Shown here one piece after another: positions 1 to 8,150 of a stretch of 64,000 bases of DNA; position 1 is the first letter of the stretch, and each line of letters opens with the position of its first letter. The notes under the pieces were generated by a model, which was given only the letters and a program-made list of their open reading frames with translations, was not told the DNA's origin and did no database searches. The stretch spans positions 1 through 64,000 of the forward strand of contig CAVSZE010000015.1 in NCBI GenBank assembly GCA_963732375.1, given 5' to 3'. This stretch comes from RPQJ01 sp963732375. Lineage in GTDB: Bacteria > Pseudomonadota > Gammaproteobacteria > Steroidobacterales > Steroidobacteraceae. Position numbers and translations under genes: made by a program.

Positions 1-12
1 CCTTCGATTCGA

Positions 13-89
<77 letters not shown>

Positions 90-101
90 ATCGAGCCGGC
101 G

Positions 102-130
102 ATTATACGGCTTCCACTGCGCTTTGACAA
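102..130 (-). promoter_or_regulatory. Promoter of tRNA-fMet
   Basis: On the minus strand a TTGTCA box (125-130) is followed after 17 nt by a perfect TATAAT box (102-107). Transcription would start about 6 nt before the tRNA 5' end. This is the closest match to the sigma-70 consensus found in the window, as expected for a stable RNA gene. Confidence 0.8.
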
Positions 131-167
131 ACTCCGCCGGTGAGTGCGGACATGGCTGCCGCCTGGC

Positions 168-710
168 TCAATTCCCGCCGCAACCGCCCGTGGCGCAGCC
201 GGAGGTCTTCTGTGCCATATCGCGCCGGGCCATTTCGGCCAGCCGCTCACGCTCCTCGACCTGGTCCCGGGTCAGGCAGTACGTCTTGGGCAGCCTCGAA
301 CCAGTCGGAGTGACGGTCGTGCAATAGACCGTGTCGAGTCCGTGCTTCATCGCCCGATATCCAGCGGGAATCTTGAAGTCAGCCGGTGGCGGGACCGTCG
401 CCATATTCAGCGTGATTGGCTGCGAGTCAGCCGCCTTCTGAGGCGTAGCTGGATCGGCTGGCGCAGGAGCCGCCTCGGTACCCGCCGCAATGGCGGCCGG
501 ATTCGGCGCCGCAGTCTTTGTTGCGGGCACCGCCTCGGCCGCAGTAGTCGCCGGTACAACCTGCGCCGCAGAAGGCTCCACGGATGGAGACGCGGACGCT
601 GCAGCAGCGGATTCTGCCCCCTGCACCGCCTGCAATTCGCTGGTCTCAGCACTGGCAATGGTGAACGCAGAAAGCGAAGCCAGAGCAAAAACTACGAGTC
701 CAATACGCAT
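168..710 (-). CDS. Secreted small hypothetical protein with Ala/Pro-rich linker
   Basis: This is a 180-residue protein of unknown function. The start at 710 is chosen because GGAGGTG lies directly upstream and the following residues form a signal peptide (MRIGLVVFALASLSAF, then an ASA cleavage site). Residues about 25-115 are low-complexity Ala/Pro/Thr. The C-terminal 65 residues look folded: two cysteines flank a TGSRLPKT segment (YC...KTYCLTRDQ), followed by a charged helix and a CATGGCGG tail. The gene lies 41 bp downstream of nuoN in the same direction, so it may be read through from the nuo operon. I see no link to complex I. It is probably periplasmic or membrane-anchored. Confidence 0.75.
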   Translation of the reverse strand: MRIGLVVFALASLSAFTIASAETSELQAVQGAESAAAASASPSVEPSAAQVVPATTAAEAVPATKTAAPNPAAIAAGTEAAPAPADPATPQKAADSQPITLNMATVPPPADFKIPAGYRAMKHGLDTVYCTTVTPTGSRLPKTYCLTRDQVEERERLAEMARRDMAQKTSGCATGGCGGN

Positions 711-751
711 ACTCACCTCCGCCCTGTCCGGACATGCCCCTGTCGAAAACA

Positions 752-2197
752 CTACGGCAGCACCCGGGCGCACAGCTCGAGCAACAGCCCCGGATACAGG
801 CCGAGCACCAGCACCGAGAGGCCGTTGATGCTCAACACAAGCCGCATCGCGCCGCTGCCCTCCAGCGCACGCCCTTCGTCGGTCTCATCGAAGTACATGA
901 GCTTCACGACTCGCAGGTAATAGTATGCCCCCACCACCGACAGCGCTACGGCAACCACGGCCAGCCAGAGGGCGCCGACGTGCAGCACGGCCTGGATCAC
1001 GGCCAGCTTCGCCCAGAAACCGACGAACGGCGGCACGCCGGCCATGCTGAACATCAGCATCAACATCATGGCGGCGAACCAGGGGCTGCGTGCGCTCAGG
1101 CCCTTGAAGTCGTCGAGCATATCGGCCTCGAAGCCAGCACGTGACAGCAGGATGATCATCCCGAACCCGCCGACCGACATGACCACGTAGGTGATCGTGT
1201 AATAAAGCGCCGCCTGGTAGCCCTCGGATGTGCCGGCGAGGATGCCGAGCAGGATGAAGCCGACGTGCGAAATCGTCGAGTACGCAAGCATCCTCTTCAA
1301 GTTCGTCTGGGCAATTGCCACGACATTGCCCAGTGCCATCGACAGAACCGACACCACGACGAGCATGTCCTGCCAGTCCGAGTGCAGCCCGCCGAGTCCT
1401 TCGGCCAGCAGCCTGAAAGCGAGCGCGAACGACGCGAGCTTGGGTGCGGAACTCAGGAACAGCGTCACCGGGGTCGGCGCTCCCTGGTAAACGTCTGGCA
1501 CCCACATGTGAAATGGCACGGCCCCGAACTTGAATGCGACGCCGACGATCACGAACGCGAGCCCGAACAGCAGTCCGATATGGTTCGGACCCAGCATCGC
1601 GACGGCCTGGCTCACCTTACCCAGCTCCAGCGTGCCCGTGACGCCGTAGATTATCGAAATGCCGTAGAGCAGCGCGCCCGACGCAATCGAGCCGAGCACG
1701 AAGTACTTGATCGCCGCCTCGGCCGCAGTGCCGGAATCCCGATGGAACGCCACCATCGCGTACAGCGACAAGGCCAGCAGTTCCACGCCGAGATAAAGCG
1801 TAACGAGGCTGTTTGCGGAGACCAGCACCATGATGCCGAGCAGTGCGAACAGGCCGAGCGTGAAGAACTCGCCCTTGAGCAACCCCCGCTTCTGAAGGTA
1901 ACCGTAGGCATAGATGAACGCGACACCTACCGCACCGCAGGCCACGATCTTCAGCAATCCCGCGAGCGGATCCGAGACGTAGGTTCCGTGCCAACCGACC
2001 GTCCGCACATCCACGCCCGTCCTGGCGACAACCCAGATCGTTCCAGCCAGCGCCGCCAGCGACAACGCGAATGTCTGCCAGCGCTGTCGATCGTCGAGGA
2101 ACAGGTCCACCAGCAGGATCAGGCAGGTTGCGGCCAGCAGGAAGATCTCCGGCGAAGCCAGCATGAGGTCGAGGCGAGTGATGATTGCGGGATTCAT
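752..2197 (-). CDS. nuoN: NADH-quinone oxidoreductase subunit N
   Basis: The 481-residue polytopic membrane protein belongs to the antiporter-like subunits of complex I and forms part of the proton-translocating arm. It shows about 14 hydrophobic segments and the family region around HMWVPDVYQGAPTPVTLFL with its conserved lysines. The start at 2197 (MNPAIITRLDLML) lies 2 nt after the nuoM stop, typical of this tightly packed operon; a longer reading would run into nuoM. Length is normal for NuoN. It is the last nuo gene. Confidence 0.97.
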   Translation of the reverse strand: MNPAIITRLDLMLASPEIFLLAATCLILLVDLFLDDRQRWQTFALSLAALAGTIWVVARTGVDVRTVGWHGTYVSDPLAGLLKIVACGAVGVAFIYAYGYLQKRGLLKGEFFTLGLFALLGIMVLVSANSLVTLYLGVELLALSLYAMVAFHRDSGTAAEAAIKYFVLGSIASGALLYGISIIYGVTGTLELGKVSQAVAMLGPNHIGLLFGLAFVIVGVAFKFGAVPFHMWVPDVYQGAPTPVTLFLSSAPKLASFALAFRLLAEGLGGLHSDWQDMLVVVSVLSMALGNVVAIAQTNLKRMLAYSTISHVGFILLGILAGTSEGYQAALYYTITYVVMSVGGFGMIILLSRAGFEADMLDDFKGLSARSPWFAAMMLMLMFSMAGVPPFVGFWAKLAVIQAVLHVGALWLAVVAVALSVVGAYYYLRVVKLMYFDETDEGRALEGSGAMRLVLSINGLSVLVLGLYPGLLLELCARVLP

Positions 2198-2199
2198 GG

Positions 2200-3714
2200 T
2201 CAGAGCTTCGTCACCATCATCTGCTGCACCAACTGCTCGATCGTCGGACGCATCACGTCGAGCAGCGGCGCCGGCCACAGACCGAGCAGCAGCACGCCGG
2301 CCGCCAGCACGCCTAGGACCAGGAACTCACGGCCATTGAGGTCGGTGAGCGCGGCCACACCATCGTTGGCCACCGGGCCGAATACCACGCGCTTCACCAT
2401 CCACAGCGTATACGCCGCGCCGAGGATCAGCGTGGTTGCCGCGAGGAACGCGTACCAGAAGCTCGCGCGGAAACTGGACAGGATGACCAGGAACTCGCCC
2501 ACGAACCCCGAGGTGCCGGGAAGGCCGGCGTTGGCCATCGCGAAAAGCACCATGAATGCCGCGAAGACCGGCATGGTGTTCACCACGCCGCCATAGTCCG
2601 CAATCTGCCGGCTGTGCATCCGGTCATAGAGCACGCCGACGCAGAAAAACAGCGCGCCCGAGATAAGCCCGTGCGAGATCATCTGCACCATGGCCCCGTC
2701 GAGGCCCATTTCCGCGCCGCCGGTGCCGCCCGTCACGCGGAAGATCTGGAACGCCGCGAACGCGCCCAGCGTCACGAAACCCATGTGCGCGATCGACGAG
2801 TACGCTATCAGCTTCTTCATATCCTGCTGCACCAGCGCGACCAGGCCGATGTAGACCACCGCCGTCAGCGACATCAGGATGATCAGCCAGTCGAGTTCGC
2901 GGCTGGCGTCCGGCGCTATTGGAAGGCTGAAACGCAGGAAGCCGTAGCCGCCCATCTTCAGCATGATGGCGGCCAGGATCACCGAGCCGCCGGTGGGCGC
3001 CTCGACGTGCGCATCCGGAAGCCAGGTGTGCACGGGCCACATAGGCACCTTGACCGCGAACGCCACCAGGAATGCCAGGAACACCAGTGTCTGCTCGCGC
3101 ATAGACAGCGGCATCGCCTGGAGGTCCGCGATCGAATAGCTGCCGCCCTTCAGGTACAGGTAGATCAGCGCCACCAGCATCAGCACCGAGCCCAGGAACG
3201 TGTACAGGAAGAACTTGATCGTCGCATATACGCGGCGGGGACCACCCCAAACGCCGATGATCACGAACATCGGGATCAGCATCGCCTCCCACAGCACGTA
3301 GAAGAGCATCGCGTCCAGCGCGGCGAACACGCCGATCATCAGTCCCTCGAGGATCAGGAACGATGCCACGTACTGGACCGGGCGTTTCTCGATTACCGTC
3401 CAGCCGGCAATGATCACCAGCGGCGTGATGAAGGCGGTCAGCACTATGAGCGGCATCGAAATGCCGTCCACGCCCACGTGGTACCAGGCGTTGAATGCGC
3501 CGATCCAGGGCCAGCGTTCCACAAACTGCATCACCGCAATGCCGCGGTCGAAATCGCGCCAGAGCACGACGCTTGCGACAAACGTCAGTACCGATGCGGT
3601 AACGCCCAGCCAGCGGCCGAAGCCAGGGCTGCGGTCGCCGACGACCAGCAATACGAGTCCCGCCGCGATCGGCAGCCAGACCAGGACACTCAGAACGGGC
3701 CAGTCAGCCTGCAT
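2200..3714 (-). CDS. nuoM: NADH-quinone oxidoreductase subunit M
   Basis: At 504 residues this is the second antiporter-like subunit of the membrane arm, with about 14 transmembrane segments. The conserved broken-helix region VHTWLPDAHVEAPTGGSVIL and the downstream LKMGGYGFLRF segment are present, as is the essential Lys/Glu set expected of proton channels. It begins with ATG 3 nt after the nuoL stop and ends 2 nt before nuoN, so translation is probably coupled. Length matches typical NuoM. Confidence 0.97.
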   Translation of the reverse strand: MQADWPVLSVLVWLPIAAGLVLLVVGDRSPGFGRWLGVTASVLTFVASVVLWRDFDRGIAVMQFVERWPWIGAFNAWYHVGVDGISMPLIVLTAFITPLVIIAGWTVIEKRPVQYVASFLILEGLMIGVFAALDAMLFYVLWEAMLIPMFVIIGVWGGPRRVYATIKFFLYTFLGSVLMLVALIYLYLKGGSYSIADLQAMPLSMREQTLVFLAFLVAFAVKVPMWPVHTWLPDAHVEAPTGGSVILAAIMLKMGGYGFLRFSLPIAPDASRELDWLIILMSLTAVVYIGLVALVQQDMKKLIAYSSIAHMGFVTLGAFAAFQIFRVTGGTGGAEMGLDGAMVQMISHGLISGALFFCVGVLYDRMHSRQIADYGGVVNTMPVFAAFMVLFAMANAGLPGTSGFVGEFLVILSSFRASFWYAFLAATTLILGAAYTLWMVKRVVFGPVANDGVAALTDLNGREFLVLGVLAAGVLLLGLWPAPLLDVMRPTIEQLVQQMMVTKL

Positions 3715-3717
3715 GGG

Positions 3718-5673
3718 TCAGCCTCCTCGCCAGAGGAGCCACGCGAGCAACGCCGAGAGGCCGATGATCGTCGCGAAGGCGTAGTGATAGAGATACCCGG
3801 TCTGCACGCGGCGCACGACGCCTGCCAGCCAACCAACCAGGCGCGCCGATCCATTCACGGCCACGCCGTCGATGAGCATTTCGTCGCCGCCGCGCCATAG
3901 CAGCCTGCCGAGGCCAAGCGTTCCCGCTGCGATCACCTTCTCGTTGAAGGCGTCGAAGTAGTACTTGTTCTCCAGCAGCGTATACAGCGCACCGGACCTC
4001 TCCCGCAGCCGCACGGCCAGCTCCGGGCGCTTCAGGTACAGGAACCAGGCCGTCAGCACGCCCGCTAATGCGAGCCAGACTGCAGGACCCGTGATCCCGT
4101 GCACGACGAATGCCGCAGGGCCATGGAACTCCTCCTTGAGGTGCGCCAGCACATCGTGCCCGGGGGTCACGTATATGGCGCCCTGGAAAAAGTCACCGAA
4201 CAGCAGCGGGCCAATGTCCGGCCAGCCCGCGATGAGCGAGGGAATTGCGAGCAGCACCAGCGGCAGCGTCACTACCCACGGGCTCTCATGCAGGTGCTCG
4301 CGGGTATGCTCGTCCATCCGCTCCTTCCCGTGGAAAGTCATGAACATCAGCCGGAAGGTATAGAAAGCGGTGATGAAAACACCCAGCAGTACACACCAGT
4401 ACGCGTAGCCCGCGCCCGGAATACTCGAGACGTGCACCGCCTCGATCAGGGCATCCTTGGAGAAAAACCCTGAGAACCCCGGGAACCCGATCAGCGCCAG
4501 CGCGCCGACCATCGCCGTCCAGTAGGTGATCGGCATGTATTTCCGCAGGCCACCCATCTTGCGCATGTCCTGCTCGTGGTGCATCCCGATGATGACCGAG
4601 CCGGCGGCCAGGAACAGCAGCGCCTTGAAAAACGCATGCGTCATCAGGTGGAAGATCGCCCCGGCGTACGCTGACGCACCGAGCGCCACGGTCATGTAGC
4701 CCAGCTGCGACAGCGTCGAATACGCGATCACCCGCTTGATGTCGTTGGCGACAATGCCGAGCAGTCCCATGAACAGCGCAGTCGTCGCGCCGACCACCAG
4801 CACGAAGCTGAGCGCCGTCTGTGACTGCTCGAACAGCGGTGACATGCGTGCAACCATGAATATGCCCGCCGTGACCATGGTGGCGGCGTGGATCAGCGCC
4901 GAGATCGGGGTCGGGCCTTCCATGGAGTCAGGTAGCCAGACGTGCAGCGGCACCTGCGCCGACTTGCCCATCGCCCCGATGAACAGGCATATGCAGATGA
5001 CCGTCACCGCCGACCATGGCATTCCGGGAAAGAGCTCGAAGGTCGTGGCGGCGATGCCATCCGCCTTGTCGAACACGTCCGCGTAGTGCAGCGAGCCGGT
5101 CAGGTACACGATACCCGCGATGCCGAGCAGGAAGCCGAAGTCACCTACGCGGTTGACCAGGAAGGCCTTCATGTTTGCGACGATGGCCGACGGGCGCGTG
5201 AACCAGAAGCCGATCAGCAGGTATGAAACGAGCCCCACGCCTTCCCAGCCGAAGAACAGCTGCAGCAGGTTGTTCGACATCACCAGCATCAGCATCGCGA
5301 AGGTAAACAGCGAGATATAGCTGAAGAAACGGGTATAGCCCGGATCATCGTGCATGTAGCCGATGGTGTAGACGTGAACCATCAGTGAGACGAAGGTCAC
5401 GACGACCATCATCAATGCGCTCAGGCGATCGACCAGGAAACCAATCTCCATCCGTATGCCGTCGCTCACCAGCCAGGTGTACACGGCGCCATCGAACACC
5501 GGCGCACCGTGCAGGGAATCCCACAGCACCTTCGCGGACAGCCCGAACGAAGTGGCCACGCCGAGTATGGTGAGCGTGTGCGCACCGGCGCGGCCGATCC
5601 AGCGACCGAACAGCCCCGACACGATGGCCGCAGCAAGCGGAGCGATCACGATGATGAGAAGCATCCGTTCCAA
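3718..5673 (-). CDS. nuoL: NADH-quinone oxidoreductase subunit L
   Basis: At 651 residues this is the largest antiporter-like subunit, placed at the distal end of the membrane arm, where its long lateral helix braces the other pumps. The conserved LHVWLPDSMEGPTPISALIHAATMV region is present (two adjoining motifs), and the C-terminus has the extra helices expected for NuoL. The longest reading starts with TTG at 5673, with AAGGG about 7 nt upstream; an in-frame ATG at 5664 (MLLIIVIAPL) is an equally good alternative. It follows nuoK by 3 nt. Confidence 0.96.
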   Translation of the reverse strand: MERMLLIIVIAPLAAAIVSGLFGRWIGRAGAHTLTILGVATSFGLSAKVLWDSLHGAPVFDGAVYTWLVSDGIRMEIGFLVDRLSALMMVVVTFVSLMVHVYTIGYMHDDPGYTRFFSYISLFTFAMLMLVMSNNLLQLFFGWEGVGLVSYLLIGFWFTRPSAIVANMKAFLVNRVGDFGFLLGIAGIVYLTGSLHYADVFDKADGIAATTFELFPGMPWSAVTVICICLFIGAMGKSAQVPLHVWLPDSMEGPTPISALIHAATMVTAGIFMVARMSPLFEQSQTALSFVLVVGATTALFMGLLGIVANDIKRVIAYSTLSQLGYMTVALGASAYAGAIFHLMTHAFFKALLFLAAGSVIIGMHHEQDMRKMGGLRKYMPITYWTAMVGALALIGFPGFSGFFSKDALIEAVHVSSIPGAGYAYWCVLLGVFITAFYTFRLMFMTFHGKERMDEHTREHLHESPWVVTLPLVLLAIPSLIAGWPDIGPLLFGDFFQGAIYVTPGHDVLAHLKEEFHGPAAFVVHGITGPAVWLALAGVLTAWFLYLKRPELAVRLRERSGALYTLLENKYYFDAFNEKVIAAGTLGLGRLLWRGGDEMLIDGVAVNGSARLVGWLAGVVRRVQTGYLYHYAFATIIGLSALLAWLLWRGG

Positions 5674-5676
5674 GGC

Positions 5677-5982
5677 TCAGCCCTTCATGGTGTCGAGGTC
5701 TTCGACATTGATGCTGCTGCGCTGGCGGAACAACACCACCAGGATCGCGAGCCCGATCGCGGACTCGGCTGCCGCGACGGTCAGGATGAAGAACACGAAG
5801 ACCTGGCCCGCGAGGTCGCCCAGGTACTGCGAGAATGCGATGAAGTTGAAATTCACGGACAGAAGCATCAACTCGATGCACATGAGCAGCAGCAGCACGT
5901 TCTTGCGGTTGATGAAGATGCCGGCCACGCTAAGGCTGAAGAGAATGCCGGAGAGCAGAAGGACGTTGTGCAGCGGTATCAC
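5677..5982 (-). CDS. nuoK: NADH-quinone oxidoreductase subunit K
   Basis: This 101-residue protein has three membrane helices and the two membrane-embedded glutamates of NuoK, in the CIELML and AAESAIGL motifs. They carry protons between the quinone site and the antiporter subunits. The start is GTG at 5982: it overlaps the nuoJ stop as GTGA and gives the standard length, whereas upstream ATG choices would read far into nuoJ. Sequence after VIPLHNVLLLSGILF aligns with the family throughout. Confidence 0.95.
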   Translation of the reverse strand: MIPLHNVLLLSGILFSLSVAGIFINRKNVLLLLMCIELMLLSVNFNFIAFSQYLGDLAGQVFVFFILTVAAAESAIGLAILVVLFRQRSSINVEDLDTMKG

Positions 5983-6581
5983 TGTCCGCCCTCCGCGTCC
6001 ATCTTCACGATGCGTATCCGGTCCTTCGCACGGACCGCAACCTGCTTCGCCACATTCTGCAGCTTCTGTCCCGGCCGTTTCCTCATCGTGAGCGTGATGG
6101 CGGCCACGATCGCCACCAGCAGGATTACCGCGGCGACCTCGAACGGATAGAGGTATTCGGTGTACAGCAGGTGCCCGAGCTCCGCGGTGTTCGAGTACCC
6201 CTCGGGCCGCGCAACCGATGCCGGCGCCCCGGTCAAGCCGAGCTTCCGCACCCACACGACGATGCCAATCTGTGCCACGACCACCAGCGCCACCAGAGCG
6301 CCGAGCGGCGCGTAGCGCGTGAACCCCTGGCGCAGTTTCTCCACGTCGACGTCAAGCATCATGACGACGAACAGCCACAGCACCATGACCGCCCCAACAT
6401 AGACGACGACCAGCGTCAGCGCGAGGAACTCCGCCCCGAGCAGCAGCCAGATCTCCGCGCTGTTCAGGAACGCCATCACCAGGAACAGCGCGCAGTGCAC
6501 GGGGTTGCGCGCGGTGATGACCCCTAGCGCCGACGCAACGAGCATCGCGCCGAAGATGTAGAACAGGACGTTGACGATCAT
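5979..6581 (-). CDS. nuoJ: NADH-quinone oxidoreductase subunit J
   Basis: This 200-residue membrane subunit has five predicted helices. The signature ARNPVHCALFLVMAFLNSAEIWLLLGAEF and following VYVGAVMVLWLFVVMML segments identify NuoJ, whose third helix contains the pi-bulge involved in coupling. The C-terminal 50 residues are basic and cytoplasmic. It starts 13 nt after nuoI and its stop overlaps the nuoK GTG by 4 nt. Nothing unusual is seen. Confidence 0.95.
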   Translation of the reverse strand: MIVNVLFYIFGAMLVASALGVITARNPVHCALFLVMAFLNSAEIWLLLGAEFLALTLVVVYVGAVMVLWLFVVMMLDVDVEKLRQGFTRYAPLGALVALVVVAQIGIVVWVRKLGLTGAPASVARPEGYSNTAELGHLLYTEYLYPFEVAAVILLVAIVAAITLTMRKRPGQKLQNVAKQVAVRAKDRIRIVKMDAEGGQ

Positions 6582-6594
6582 CTGGTGTGCTCGC

Positions 6595-7074
6595 TCATCG
6601 GTACCGGGCGTCTGCCGCCTTGTCTGCGGCGATCATGGCTTCGAACCGATCGCCCACGGCGAGCAGCTTGTCCTTGGTCATGATGTTCTCGCCGCGGTTC
6701 TCCATGTGATACTCGTGGATGCGTGTCTCGACGATGGCGTCCACCGGGCAGGCTTCCTCGCAGAAGCCGCAGTAAATGCACTTGAACAGGTCGATGTCGT
6801 AGCGTGTCGTACGCCGAGTGCCGTCCTCGCCGACGTCAGACTCGATGGTGATCGCTGCCGCCGGGCACACGGCCTCGCAGAGCTTGCAGGCGATGCAGCG
6901 CTCCTGCCCGTTCGGGTAGCGGCGCTGCGCGTGCAGGCCGCGGAAACGCGGCGATTGCGGGGTCTTTTCTTCCGGATACTGGATCGTGACCTTGGGCGCA
7001 AAGAACGCGCGACCGGTGACCATCAGTCCCTGGATCAGCTCCCACAGGAAGAATGTCTTGATGTAGCTGCGCAT
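6595..7074 (-). CDS. nuoI: NADH-quinone oxidoreductase subunit I (8Fe ferredoxin-like)
   Basis: This 159-residue protein carries two 4Fe-4S clusters (N6a, N6b) that pass electrons from NuoG to NuoB. The ligands are visible: C60, C63, C66, C70 in CIACKLCEAVCP and C99, C102, C105, C109 in CIYCGFCEEACP. An amphipathic N-terminal helix docks it on the membrane arm. The start at 7074 (MRSYIKTFFLWEL) leaves 14 nt to nuoH; longer readings overlap nuoH. Length is at the short end of the family, which is normal for proteobacteria. Confidence 0.96.
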   Translation of the reverse strand: MRSYIKTFFLWELIQGLMVTGRAFFAPKVTIQYPEEKTPQSPRFRGLHAQRRYPNGQERCIACKLCEAVCPAAAITIESDVGEDGTRRTTRYDIDLFKCIYCGFCEEACPVDAIVETRIHEYHMENRGENIMTKDKLLAVGDRFEAMIAADKAADARYR

Positions 7075-7088
7075 GTTGCTGCCCTGCC

Positions 7089-8150
7089 TCACGCGGCCCA
7101 CGGTCCGATCCGCCAGTACCACAACGCGGATTCGACGCACAGCCACACCAGCGTCACAGGGATGAAGACTTTCCAGCCTAGCCTCATGATCTGGTCGTAG
7201 CGGTAGCGCGGGAACGTCGCGCGGAACCACAGGAAGCAGAACAGGAAGAATGCGATCTTCAGCACCAGCCAGTGCAGGCCCGGACTTACCAGGAACGCGA
7301 CATTCCCGATGACCGGGTAACCTTCGAACGGCGACAACCAGCCGCCACAGAAGAAGGTCGCGGTCAGCGTCGCGACCATGATCATGTTGGCGTATTCGGC
7401 GAGGAAGAACAGCGCGAATGCCATGCCCGAATACTCGACGTGGAATCCGGCGACGATTTCCGATTCGCCTTCCGCGACGTCGAACGGCGCGCGGTTGGTC
7501 TCCGCAACGCCTGAAATGAAGTACACGACGAACAGCGGGAACAGCCAGACCAGGTTCCAGGACAGTGGCCCGCCCGCCTGCTGGCTTACGATCTTTCCGA
7601 TGTTGAGCGTGCCGGAGGCCATCACCACGCCGACCAGTGCGAAACCCATTGCGATCTCATAGGCGACGATCTGCGCGGCCGAGCGCATCGCGCCGAGGAA
7701 CGCGTACTTGGAGTTCGTGGCCCAGCCGGCGAGGATGATGCCGTAGGCACCGAAACCGGCCAGCGCGAGCAAGTAGAGCACGCCCGCATCCACGTCGGCG
7801 ATTGCAAAACCCGGCCACAGCGAGATCACCGCCCACGCGGCGAATGCCGGCGCAAGCGCCAGCAGCGGCGCGACGACGAACAGGAAGCGGTTCGAGCGCG
7901 CCGGCACGACCACTTCCTTGATCAGCAGCTTCAGCACGTCGGCGAACGGCTGCAAAAGGCCCATTGGGCCCACGCGATTCGGGCCGATGCGCACCTGCAT
8001 GTAGCCAATCACCTTGCGCTCGGCGAGCGTGAGGTAGGCGACGCACAGGATCACGACGATCGTGACGGCGAGGATTTGCCCCAGCGCGACCAGCGTGACC
8101 TGGAGCCAGTCCGGCCATGACTGCCAGGTATTGGCGACGAATTCCATCAT
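7089..8150 (-). CDS. nuoH: NADH-quinone oxidoreductase subunit H
   Basis: At 353 residues this membrane subunit forms most of the quinone chamber together with NuoB and NuoD. It has eight helices. The family motifs are clear: MQVRIGPNRVGPMGLLQPFAD in the first cytoplasmic loop (split here by the quinone-site arginines) and the acidic loop ETNRAPFDVAEGESEIVAGF. The ATG at 8150 overlaps the nuoG stop as ATGA. A second ATG follows immediately. Confidence 0.97.
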   Translation of the reverse strand: MMEFVANTWQSWPDWLQVTLVALGQILAVTIVVILCVAYLTLAERKVIGYMQVRIGPNRVGPMGLLQPFADVLKLLIKEVVVPARSNRFLFVVAPLLALAPAFAAWAVISLWPGFAIADVDAGVLYLLALAGFGAYGIILAGWATNSKYAFLGAMRSAAQIVAYEIAMGFALVGVVMASGTLNIGKIVSQQAGGPLSWNLVWLFPLFVVYFISGVAETNRAPFDVAEGESEIVAGFHVEYSGMAFALFFLAEYANMIMVATLTATFFCGGWLSPFEGYPVIGNVAFLVSPGLHWLVLKIAFFLFCFLWFRATFPRYRYDQIMRLGWKVFIPVTLVWLCVESALWYWRIGPWAA

